Shown here in pieces: positions 22,122 through 33,500 of a stretch of 64,000 bases of DNA. Source of the stretch: Antedon bifida (lineage: Eukaryota; Echinodermata; Crinoidea; Comatulida; Antedonidae); contig OY727094.1 in the NCBI GenBank assembly GCA_963402885.1, positions 2,978,501-3,042,500 of the forward strand, in the 5' to 3' direction. Position 1 is the first letter of the stretch, and each line of letters opens with the position of its first letter. The translations under genes and the position numbers were made by a program. A model generated the notes under the pieces. The model had not been told where the DNA came from. It saw only the letters and a program-made list of their open reading frames with translations, and ran no database searches.

Positions 22122-25100
22122 TTACTTTTCAGTCAATGAGAGTGCTATAATCCTCTGTAACTCATCCTCCTCCTCCTTGCGTTGCCGTTCCTGTGCGTCT
22201 AGCTCTTCCTGTGACATCTGTAGGGCTAGTAACATCTGTTCATCCATCACAGGACTTGGCCTCTCTACCTGCACAGCTTTCTCCCCTGTGTTTGTTTTCA
22301 AATTATTTGGTCGCGATTCTCTAAGGCTCTCTTGGATCACTCTGCAGAAAGACAGGTGATAGATTTAAAGATAATGTTTAAAAAAATAAATTTTATTTTC
22401 TTTTTTTTAATACTACATGGATTATTCACTTTAATAATGAAACTAATAATCATTGATAGCCAACGTTGACAAAACAATGACTGCCACAAAACAAAATACA
22501 TTCATTAAAACCCTAAATCTTGGTTCATACTGTAAAGTTCTGACTACACTATCAAACTAGTTTGACAACAAAATTGTGATGTGCCCAAATATGGTAGTGA
22601 TATGACATCATCATGTCCATATATAGGCACATCACATTTTTTGTAACATAAAGTTTGATAGTGTAGACAGAAACATTTCTTCTTTTCTAATGCTGAATAG
22701 TTTATTTTCATCTCAAACTATTTTTTTATGAATATGACAAGTATGTTTTTTTACGATGTCATACCTCTGTAAGATTTCATCTTCTGCACTTTGACCAATC
22801 ACAACACGTTCATTTAACATTTCAGCTTGATTCCATGAATTCAACTGAGGAGGAAAAAAAAACACACAAAATTCATTAAAAATATTAAAGATGTATTGTC
22901 CCCCAAAATCCTGAAAAATAAAGATCTATAAAATCAGACTTTTAATAGATCATTTTGCAGTTATAATAAAGTTATTCAATTCAATAGAAAAAAAAATCAC
23001 TTCTGAAAGACTATTTGACTATATATTGCTTTAAATTACAGTTTCTACAGGTAAATAATGTTTTTGCCGACCCAATTTTTGGTCAAAGTGAATAACTATT
23101 ATGGGACATTAAAATGGCATATTCAACAAACAAAATTTAAAAAATTATTTTTTTCAGAAGGACAATATATCTTTAAGTTGCAGCATGCTGGAAAAGTTTG
23201 AATGTACAAAAAGATGACTCACATTATTGCCACCACCGCCACCGCCTCCATTCTCCTGTTCTAGTAGGCTCTGCTGTATAGCAAATTGCAACATCTCATC
23301 ATCTTCATATCTAACTTGGTCCGTCCTAATCTTACTATACCCTGGTGGTGCTTCAAATACACTCGCATCGACGACACACTTTTTATTAGCACCAGGGACT
23401 TCATCCACCTCGGTTCCATCCTCGGTATCTTTGCTGTCGTTCACAGCAAGAACGCCCTCTACTGGTTCTTTTAATGCGTAAAGGTTGCCGAATGTTATTC
23501 TTGCATTTAGAATATGAAAAAGTGGTATTTCTATAAAAGGAAAGACATCAAAATAATTATTTTTTTGTGTAAAGCTATCTACACTATAAAACTATATATG
23601 ACATGATGTCATATCACTACCATATTTGGGCACATTACACTTTCGATAGTGGCCGAACTGTTACGACAGTGGAACCGTAATTACGTAGCCATAACATCGG
23701 CAAGGGTTCGAGGCTCACTCACTTCATAGTTCTGGTGGAAGAAGGAGTCTTCTCGGATAAGGACTATAAATCGTCGGTCAGTGTACACATCTAGCTCATG
23801 TGCACTTTAAAGAACCTAGTACATCTTTTGAGATGAGTAGTGGGTTACCCCTGTGTACTATTACATCACACAGCCACTGGTCATAGCTGGGCCCTCTGGG
23901 AGAGCAGTCGTTGACTGAAGAGGTCGCCCAGTACAACTAAAATATTTCTATACACACAAATTTGGGTGCTAGACAGACTACACAAATAGTTATTAAGATA
24001 TATTTCTTTTAGTTCAGATGAAGACTCGTACCTATTTTCACTGGAAACCCTGATGGTAGTTGTAGAGTGATAAAATCTCGTAGTTTTGCAAAATGTGCGT
24101 TACTAATAGCCATGAGGTCAATAATCGGTAGCACCTGTTCCTGCATTGATAGAGGGTGCTCTTCACTTAACCACAGTGTCGCTTTAAATTTCTGTACTTT
24201 GGACGTCATCTCTTTAGGTCGACCGATGTCGCGGCCGGTTATGTCGTAATCCGGGTTGAAGTAGTCTTCCGGTCGAATATCCGATGGATTAGATGGGTTG
24301 ATAACCTGTGAAACTTCTGGCTGAAGAGGATAAAGAAACAAAAACTTTTTAATTTCATACTCATTTATTTTTATTTATAATAAGGAATCCGATTGAAATT
24401 CACAACATGTCATCTTGTTTGTGTCCTTAAGCAAAATGTTTTGCTTTCATTTCTCGTCCTTCAGATGGGACAATAAGCCAGTAATGCTGTAAAGCTAAAT
24501 ACACAATAATAAACATTTAACACAGTTCTTACTGATTCTCCAATGATCTCCTCTTGTTGTTGCTCTGCTGTTCCAAGTAATGATTGCAGAGGTGATGCAA
24601 AAGGTATACTGGCTGTCTCAGCTAAATTGTCAAGAAATATTATTGTATTACTATTTCCTACGAGTTACACGCCAATTACAGGATAGACAAACTAATTCGT
24701 AATCCATCGTTCTTATAAAAGTCTCTTTTGAGGTTTAGGGAGTGGAGTTGAAAGAGTGAGTAACAACCCTGGTGGCACTAGGTCAGGATTGAACCCTGGG
24801 GATTGGAAGGCAAGCAGGTAAACCACCAAGCTAGAGCTCCATTACAAACATTATCACCAATAAGTCAATGTCAAGATATCAAGCACCACTTTCTGTTGCA
24901 AATACACTTATTCCTTTTTTGTCACCAGCCATTGAATATATCTTCATGGTCACTAACCATAGAATTTGTCCCCAACCCTGTTTAATGTTTTTAATATATC
25001 GGTTTGTTGCTTTCCATTTACATTATTTTCATCAACCCTACACTATCTAACTTTATGTGACAACAAAGTGCCTATATGGACATGATGATGCCATATCATT

Positions 25101-28100
25101 ACCATATTTGGGCATATCATCACCATATTTGGGCACATCACACTTTTTTTGTCAAACTAGTTTGATAGTGTAGACAGAGCTTTAGTTTTTTTATGATTAC
25201 TATGATTTTAAGAAGCTTGTTGATAACTATACTACCTTTGTTCCTCTCCTTGTCAGCTTCTGTTAGGTGCTCTGTTCTTGTTTTGGTCACTAATTGCACA
25301 TTGCCAGCACTGAACACTTTACACTCAAAACTATTCACACTCTCAACCTTATCATGTCTCCATCCCCAAATTCCACTTTTATTTCTATTAAAAAAAAAAA
25401 AATAAATATTAGTCTCAAAACACTAGAATCTGCGACATTTGATATAACTGTATCCATAAGCCTTGTCTACACTTTTAAACTTTGTGACAAAAAAATATGA
25501 TGTGCCCATATATGGACATGATGATGTCATATCACTACCATATTTGGGCTTATCACTACCATATTTGGGCACATCATACTTTTTTTTGTCAAACTAGTTT
25601 GATAAACAGAGCTTTAGGCAAGATACTTGGTACACTATTTGCAAAGAGTAGGGGATCGTCTCCCGGTGTGCTGATCTGGTAGGCGATGCACTGCTGGCTG
25701 CCGTGGGTCCGTGGAGGGCCTAATCCGAATTTCCTCAGTTTCCAGTTAAGCTTGAGGACAAATATAAATACCAAACAAATTTTTAAAATCTTCTAATAAA
25801 TTAAACTTACCTAGTAAATTCTATTTTATCGGTGTCAATATACGTGTTTGTGACTGGTGAGGTTATTCGGGCTGCGATACTATCCTCCGACGGAATCATG
25901 TTACCAACTTGGTGGTGCTCTTGTAGCTCCAGAGTTTCCGTGTATAGAACACGACGATCATGATCCACTTCTAGAAAGCTAAACCTACTGCCCTCTACAG
26001 TTTGTAAAAGAAAAACAGATATTATAAGGTTATTGAAACAAATCTTAATGTTTTCAGTTTCACATTCGCCTAAAATTAAACAATTTTTAAAATATTATTA
26101 TTTCCGTTTACGGAGGCATTACCGACAGTTTTTTGACATTTTCTTATATAGAATATAGTCTAAGCTTGAAAACAATCCTACTTCTAATAAATATAAGCCC
26201 AAATTTAAGACTAACATTCATATATTTGATATTCATAAGTAAGAAATCATGATTAATTATGGACTATTCTATTGGAAAATTAATGTAAAGCTCTGTTTAC
26301 ACTATCAAACTTCATGTGACAAAAACATGTGATGTGCCCATATATGGACATGATGACGACATATCACTAACATATTTGAGTATGTCACTACCATTTTTTT
26401 AGCATATCACCAGGGGCGGATCCAGTGTTACAGATGGGGGGGGGGGGGGGGGAACCTACATATTTCATAAATGATAAAAATTGATCCGTCAGGTTGCAGA
26501 AAAATAAAAATAGTCATTATTTTATTTTAAAAAAGATATGGCTGTTCAATTTTAAGGGGTATTGAAATTAAAACTGAAACATGCTAGATTTGAAAAATAG
26601 AAAGTATACGACTTTTGTTTCCCTTATATTATTGTTAATACTATTGTTTTATCTTGTCTACATTACATTTACTATTATTAACATAACTGTACTTCTACTA
26701 TGTCAAATACAACAAGTATGTAGATGTTCTTACCATCATTTTTAAATATGAAACTTCGACTGCCCCTTATCCAATTCATATTATCAAATCCAATGAGAGT
26801 TGTATCGATGCGAACATTAGGTCCACTTTTCCAAACCTTGTATGTATCACTTGGGCAAATTCTTGACATTAAAGGAACTAAAACAAATTACATTAGTATG
26901 CGAGTCACATCTATGTTAAAGTTTAAACAATTAGTGTTTATTTAACATCAATGTGTTGATACATTTGTGTTCAACTTTCTTTCTTTCCCTTTGCATAGAA
27001 TTATGTATATCAATAATGATGGGCCATTGGCCCTAATACAAAACATACTACACTATAATATAATTATTTCTTATTTCAAAAGCAAAGTAGACATATTTTC
27101 CTAAATTATAAATAAAGCCTGTGTTTTGTAATAAGCAACTACTGATGTTAAACCACAGGTGATACACTATCAATGCTAAACAGAGGTGATGAAATAAAGA
27201 TTAATTTCTTTGTAATCTAGCATTTTTTGTATACGAGGATCATATAGAATGCGTTCGCGTTTATACGCTTAACACGATGCGTTGCGTATCATTCTCACGC
27301 AGATAGGCTCAACACATGCGTATAGTATTGCGTATTGCGTAGGGCATATTTGATTGGTCAATTGCAGCCGCCATCTTGTTGGTTCCCTCTCCATGGAGAG
27401 TCACTTTTTGAACTGCGAAAACATTGTTGTGTGACATCTAGCCTTCGGCTATATAAAATATCATTGGTTATAATACACATAATAGCAATATTTAACAAAA
27501 CATACCCCAACTTGTAAACTCCCATTTCATTTCAATGTAAAAATCTGGAGCCTGAATCATAAAAAAACAATGCCATATAAATGTTAATCATGTATTAGCA
27601 TAACTATAACACATTGTTATTTACACCATGTACATCTTTTACATACAAGTTACAACTCACTAAAACTCAAGTATAAATATTTATAGATCACAAGACAGAC
27701 TATTAGAATATGCAATCTGGATGTTTTAGAAAAAAATATATTACAATATGTTTTGAAATACAAAACATTTGATTTTAAATGTTGAAGCAAGCAAGTAAAA
27801 CCACTCTTTTTACGGAACACAATTTTTTGACACTTATAATTTAGTTTTCAACTAAACAGTGAATAAAAAAAATATGTCAAAACGCCAAAGGAACACAACT
27901 GCAAATTTTGGCCCCAGGCGCGGCTGTTAAAATGGTTTTACTTTTATAACTTCAGGAAGAACTTACCGAGTTTAATTTTTTAAGAAGTTGCGGAATACCT
28001 CCGATTCTGGAGGTTGCTCGTTGATGATCCCGATACTGTAAGACTGACTGCACTATCTCGGGATCTCCACTAGTTACTGCCTCCTGTAGAGCTGTTTAAA

Positions 28101-29190
28101 ATCAACCAATCAAGCAATAAATATCCCAAAAAACTCTTTACTCTTTTTTGTCAAAAGTAAAATTCATATTTTTTATATATTTAGGCAAATTTCCAAAGAT
28201 AACCATAAGCTAATTCATTCACTATCCTTCTTAAAGGTGGCAATCCTGTTCACAAGACAAACATAATATACACAGGATGCTCTACATAAACAAAGTCTTA
28301 TTACAAGTCTTTGGGGGTGGAGTTGTAATCCGTCATTAGAAAAAATCCTGACATGACATGACTTGAATTGGTAGCCAAGCATCATAACCACCAAGCCACA
28401 ACTAATATTGAATGAATCAACCAACATAAAGTGTTTCATTTTGAAAGATATGTATGGCACCCGTCTTACCTGTCCACCCATCTTGGTTCACGTCATTTAC
28501 AAGTCCCCCATGACGTAGTAGAAGTTTAGTGCTTTCTAAGTGTCCTAGTGATACCGCGAGGTGCAAAGGAGTTCTTCCGCGCGGATCTTTAGATGCGAGA
28601 ACATCCTATAAAAAAAGAAAACCAAACTAATTAATAATTATTAGAAATAATTTTTAAAAGAATGAAAACATATAAAACAAAACAGTATATAGGCCTACAT
28701 TTAAACCGATCATTATTTAATAATTATAAGACATAACATTATATATAACAATAATTAGGCCTCTTTTTAAAAAATAAATATATATACTTTACTGTATGTG
28801 TATAACAATAACAACAAACAAATAATAATTTAATTATAAATTTACTGCTTTACAAATTAACTACAACCTAAACAAACTGTATAAACATAAACATCTATAT
28901 GATATACAATAATAGAAATACAGTACTGGCAACATTTTGTAGACTTTTAGAAAAACGCTAGGCCTGATCAATGATCTTTCTAGGCATACGATAGGTACAT
29001 TGTAGCGGGAAAGAACATCATTTCTAACTCAATTGTTTGTTTGGATGGACAAGAAGTCAACAAGGCATGGGCCTACCTGTAAAGTAATATCGTCAAGTTC
29101 GGTCAGCTTTCTACGAAGGACCTGGACATCGTTGTGCCAAACAAGCCAATGATATGGATATAGATCTTCATTTGTTGCCTTCTGAGACAT
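22122..29190 (-). CDS. ANKRD13: Ankyrin repeat domain-containing protein 13 family, 12 exons, 627 aa
   Basis: Ubiquitin-binding adaptor of the ANKRD13A/B/D group, which in vertebrates binds K63-ubiquitinated receptors at the plasma membrane and late endosome and controls their internalisation. Exons (minus): 29190-29077, 28605-28470, 28091-27967, 27551-27506, 26877-26734, 25994-25811, 25384-25236, 24621-24533, 24320-24032, 23530-23223, 22844-22765, 22341-22122; total 1884 nt. Landmarks: [19 protein letters not shown] start, ankyrin repeats ([16 protein letters not shown]), [27 protein letters not shown], the GPCR-chaperone-like domain ending in [19 protein letters not shown], and C-terminal ubiquitin-interacting motifs ([45 protein letters not shown]). 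Which vertebrate paralogue it corresponds to cannot be decided. Exon 10 has a Gly run GGGGGGG before the splice site. Confidence 0.95.
22534..22671. mobile_element. Family-A MITE copy 7 (ANKRD13 intron 11)
   Basis: Diverged ends (AAAGTTCTGACTACACTATC and GATAGTGTAGACAGAAAC); one internal unit, inverse orientation. Confidence 0.8.
22885..23175. mobile_element. ~310-bp TIR element (ANKRD13 intron 10)
   Basis: TTAAAGATGTATTGTCCCCC at left, AGGACAATATATCTTTAAG at right; interior shares CTTTAAATTACAGTTTCTAC with the partial copy in MUL1 intron 1. Ends only about 50 nt from the exon 10 donor. Confidence 0.8.
23571..23650. mobile_element. Family-A MITE copy 8, deleted (ANKRD13 intron 9)
   Basis: 80-bp remnant: left end AAGCTATCTACACTATAAAA, one TCATATCACTACCATATTTG unit, right end cut short at GATAGTG where a SINE begins. 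Confidence 0.65.
23648..23945 (+). mobile_element. tRNA-related SINE-like repeat (ANKRD13 intron 9)
   Basis: B-box-like GGGTTCGAGGCTCACTCAC close to its start and a ~230-bp body with GAACCTAGTACATCTTTTGA and CCCTCTGGGAGAGCAGTCG; inserted at the end of the MITE remnant. Only copy in the window, so the class is tentative. Confidence 0.5.
24722..24845 (-). mobile_element. tRNA-derived SINE fragment, minus (ANKRD13 intron 8/7 region)
   Basis: On the minus strand, GGAGCTCTAGCTTGGTGGTT resembles an A box and GGGTTCAATCCTGACC a B box. It lies in intron 7. A short relative is at 32490-32545. Confidence 0.55.
25037..25182. mobile_element. Family-A MITE copy 9 (ANKRD13 intron 7)
   Basis: Left end lacks the first ~10 nt (starts CTACACTATCTAACTTTATG); right end complete; two internal units. 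It ends 53 nt from the exon 7 donor. Confidence 0.8.
25458..25614. mobile_element. Family-A MITE copy 10 (ANKRD13 intron 6)
   Basis: Left AAGCCTTGTCTACACTTTTA; right end has an internal deletion (GTTTGATAAACAGAGCTTTA). Confidence 0.8.
26288..26410. mobile_element. Family-A MITE copy 11, right-truncated (ANKRD13 intron 5)
   Basis: Left end AAGCTCTGTTTACACTATCA, internal units, then broken off where another repeat (26411-26560) starts. Confidence 0.75.
26411..26560. repeat. Dispersed repeat with G17 run
   Basis: Begins CAGGGGCGGATCCAGTG, contains a run of 17 G, then TTTCATAAATGATAAAA and GGTTGCAGAAAAATAAAAAT. The second half recurs at 53022-53108 in GPR143 intron 1. Class unknown; probably the 3' part of a retroelement. 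Confidence 0.55.
28182..28412 (-). mobile_element. tRNA-derived SINE, family 1, minus (ANKRD13 intron 2)
   Basis: Reverse-complement of the SINE at 4312-4535: tail ATTCACTATCCTTCTTAAAG at the left and head GTAGCCAAGCATCATAACCA at the right. Confidence 0.7.
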
Positions 29191-30565
29191 TTCTTCGTGT
29201 TATATTTAAATAAAGTAGTATTAAAAAACAAACCAAACAAGGTTGTTTTCCGTCATAGGACGTGTGCGTTCGGTAACCCGGAAATCTCTTATTCAAGAAA
29301 TTATGTAGCGCCCTCTTTAAATGTGACATTTAATATTCTGACAAAAACAATTCTTTTTAGTGCAAAACTATTATAAATTTACTCCTTTTTTCACGAAGAT
29401 TAATATCTTACCTTGGTTGTAACTGCTATTCATACACTAGTAATTTAAAAGTATAAACAATTTTCAACAGCATTCATATAGGTCTAGGCCAATATCATAA
29501 TAAAATGATCGAATGGTGATAAACACTTATCAATTTTGTTGATATCAAAACTGTAAGATATTTTTCATACAATTACTAAAACAGCCCAGAAAGTGTTATA
29601 CACAAGATCTGATCATCCTAGTATTGTTCTGAATTTAGTAACTATATTTTTTAGTAAGTCTGTATACATTGTACTAGAGTAGAGGTGTAATGATTCTAAC
29701 ATGTTGTTCAACTTCCAGTATATAAAACACTTTTAACCAATTACACCCAACACCTGTGATGAGAAATATTTTACACAATAAAGACAAAAACTACAATTTT
29801 ATGACTATTAGAGATTTATTTTAGATATTTAGCAACTCGCTTAATACATTTTTAATTGATGATTTTTATAGCAGACATTTTCTCCTACTTCTCACTCACT
29901 CACTTTTTCTCACAGAGTTGTGTTATGGAATATTATTATAAACATTCTGTGAGAGCAACATAGTGGTAGTAGCTGTTTCAGAAATAATGGCAATATCAAA
30001 ATCGTTCCTTTTGGGGCTTTAATGTAAGTGCTGCTTATTATAACCACTTTTAATATACAAGTATTTTGATTGGTCAAGTTCAAAGGTCAACTAGAAAGTG
30101 AATAAATTCTCTGCATTTGAACCAAAGTTCATCTACTTAGTAATAATATTTATCGTATTCGATTGGAAACTTTCGTTGTCAATATATAAAGATTCGCTGA
30201 GTTTCTTGTAATGTAAATGTTAAGAACAATCTCAACGCTCAAAATACTCTGTTGATTAAGTACTCAATGGAAGTATACTCAACGGTAAAACTCCCAATCG
30301 AATACGAAATTTGATTGGGATAAAGTTACAAGGATCTCCAACTCGTTTTGAACACAAAGCTGGAGAGACTATTCCTTCGTGCATGAATGACCATAATATA
30401 TTGTCTCAGTATGGTATTGATATTGTTATGATAGGTCTGTAGCATGATATAATAGAACTAAAAAAGAATATATGATAAATCATATTTTTAAAATCTAAAT
30501 ATTGAAGATCGACAGTTAGAGCCGTGACTGGTGGTTCTACATATTCTTGCGAGGGCGCATTTTCA
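29191..30565. other. Intergenic ANKRD13 promoter / eIF3C 3' flank
   Basis: About 1.4 kb. GCGCCCTC at 29308-29315 is 118 nt upstream of the ANKRD13 ATG. TTTATT at about 29815 could be a distal polyadenylation signal for eIF3C. No gene seen. Confidence 0.4.
29308..29315 (-). promoter_or_regulatory. GCGCCCTC motif upstream of ANKRD13
   Basis: The octamer is 118 nt upstream of the ANKRD13 start codon. Same or near-same motif is found upstream of GOSR1, METTL16, eIF3C and MUL1. Role is inferred from position only. Confidence 0.35.
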
Positions 30566-33500
30566 TCAATAACGTTGTTGACGTCTTCGACCTGAAAGAT
30601 ATATAAGAAACGAAACAATATAATTAGTATCATCATTCTAGTTTGAGTTTTTCATTAAAACTAGTTTGATAAAAAAAGTGTGATGTGCCCAAATATGGTA
30701 GTGCTATGCTTAAGTATGGCAGGGATATATGTCAATCAATAAAACAATACCAATCAATAAACCAATACCAATCAATAAAACAATACCAATCAATAAACAA
30801 TACCAATCAATAAAACAATACCAATCAATAAAACAATACCAATCAATAAAACAATACCAATCAATAAAACAATACCAATCAATAAAACAATACCAATCAA
30901 TAAAACAATACCTTGATAATTGGAATTTCTGTTTCCACCGTATGAACGATTTCCTCCAGTGTAGCTACGGTTTGAGTAATTCTTGTTGCCGTATTGTTTT
31001 CCACGTCCTTGTTGTCGACCCTCGCGATCGTCCATACCACGACCTCTGCCTTCACCGCCGTGCTCAATGAGACGTTCGTTGTTATCAACAAGATTGTTGG
31101 CTTTCTCGGAGAGCTGTAGCGCCAGAGTCTGAATGCGTGTCGGCTCGCATCTGTGCATGACGATCGTTGCGGCTGGTTCATCCCATGAAGCCTGAAGACA
31201 TATTAATATTTAAACATTATTAGCATTAATTTAGATAAGAGAGTAACTAAACAATAAAATACTAATAACTAAGTACTTATTACTTACACTTAACTCCTCA
31301 CCAATGATCATTTTACTTATGATACTGTGGACGACGGCTTTGTCTACTTCAAAACGTTCTGACAGTGTTACCATGCTGGCAAAAGAAATATCAGTTAGTA
31401 AATATTGCTTGTTTTGTACAGTGGTTCATTTGAGAAGGACAGTGAATGAACTCACTTGGGGTTATCCTAGTCAGTATATATAATAATGATTTGTTTTTGC
31501 TAGTTAACAGTATCTATGAATAGGGTATGTGATCAAACAGTGTAAGGGGTTCAGGTCGAGGGGTAAATATTACTATAAATATGATAATGAAAACGGATAC
31601 ATCCCACATTTGCGAAACTTTTGAGCTGATCCTCATTTCATATTCGTAAAGCGTATTCGTGTTGACAAATACCACCAGTCATATTCGTGACTACAAAACG
31701 AGTATAGTTTTTGATCTATTTTTCACATATTACATTGAATCAGGAATGATTCATGATTATAATATAATTATAGATTTATTGAAAGTAATTTACGAAAAGT
31801 TATTTACTAAACATGTCATTGCCATGCCGTTTTCGTTATCGTATTCGTAGCGAAACCTCCCTATTAAAGGTCCTCAATGACACAAATCTGTAAAAAATGG
31901 TTGTATTTACCTGATGGAATCATACACACTGCCATAAGTGAACAAGTACGTTCTCAAACTCTCCTCTTGAATTTTCCTGCAAAAGAACAAAAAACCAGTT
32001 AATATAACAAACAAAGTAATATGAACTTAATAATATTTATGTATGTAAAGTGTATAAATCATTTGTATTGCTAGTTAGAAAAGATGGAAAATGTGGTAAA
32101 CAGTAAAAATGGTGCTTTGGTGTCCAGTGTACCCACCTTGTAAGAAGCTCTAAAACCTCGTCTCTATTGTGAAACAAACTCCACACTTTTGTCATCATCT
32201 TTTTATTGATTAAGAAATCACGGCAGGCTTTCCAGTCACCGAGTCGCATAGCTCGTGACGCTGCCATCACATGTTCACGCATGCTCTCTGGAGGCCCGAC
32301 GAGAGATTGGCGTTCACTCAAGCGCAGCTGGTGATGGAAACTTTTGCTGATCATTCTGCGACGGATGTCGAACTGATGAGCTGAAAATGGAAAATAAATA
32401 CTTATAAATAACCTGCATTTTATCTTATCTATCCTGTAGGTGTTATCTCTTTTAGGTCATGACTTTTTCATATATTTATATATTTTTTTAATTCAGGATT
32501 AAACCTTAGACCTTGAGATAACCACCAAGCTACAGATCCACTATTTAACCAGAAATGCTACATTCGTAACAATCAATATGTCAGTCTAAACCTTAATCAA
32601 AGGATTTGTTTTTAAGCTATAATTCATCTGATGCCACAGACAGCCAACTGCAGTATACTTACATGCCATATAAGGTATCTCAATGAGCATTGCAGACACT
32701 AGGTAAGTACACTCCAGTAATTCCAAGTTGATATGCATGTGAAATGGCATTTGTCGTCGCTTCTCAATCTTCTCCTGTTCTGGACTTCTTTCCATTTGCT
32801 TCTGCATCAGCAAACCCTACAATAAACAGAAAACTAGTTTCTTTCTCATGTTGACACCGTTTTCAAAATATATGTATTATGTATCTACGGCCAATTCTTA
32901 ATAGAGGTTCTTAAGCTCTGTCCACACTGTCGAACTAGTTTGACAAATAAAGTGTGATGTGCCGAAATATGGTAGTGATATGACACATCACATTTTTTTT
33001 GTCGCATAAAGTTTGATTATGTAGACAGAGCTTTACTGTATCAAACAATTTTTATAAACTTTCTCACCTGAGCTAAAAGTTCTTTTGCGCGCCCTCCGCT
33101 CTGGATGTCTAGCAAGGCATTGTGGGCGTCTTTTACGTTTCCATGACGAAAAGCACAAAGACCTAGTTGAACCAATGTTCTATTGTACAGAATCTTCAAA
33201 AGAAATAATTACAAAGTAAAGAACATTTTATAAACTACATTCACACATTTTCCATTTCAAGACAACACTGTTTGTTAAATAATCAAAAAGCATAGAAAGA
33301 ATTTAATGTCACCTTCCTTTGAACAAGTATGAATGAGTGTCAAAATATGGTAGTGATATGCCCAAATGTGGTAGTGATGTGCCCAAATATGGTAGTGACA
33401 TGCACAAATATGTTGTATGTGATATGACATCATCATGTCCATATATGGGCACATCACATTTTTTCGTCACATAAAAGTTTGATAGTGTAGACAGAGCCTA

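Noticed and set aside
30790..31158. Long frame ending in repeated IVLLIG
   Set aside because: The IVLLIG part is intronic minisatellite; only the part up to 30912 is eIF3C exon 19.
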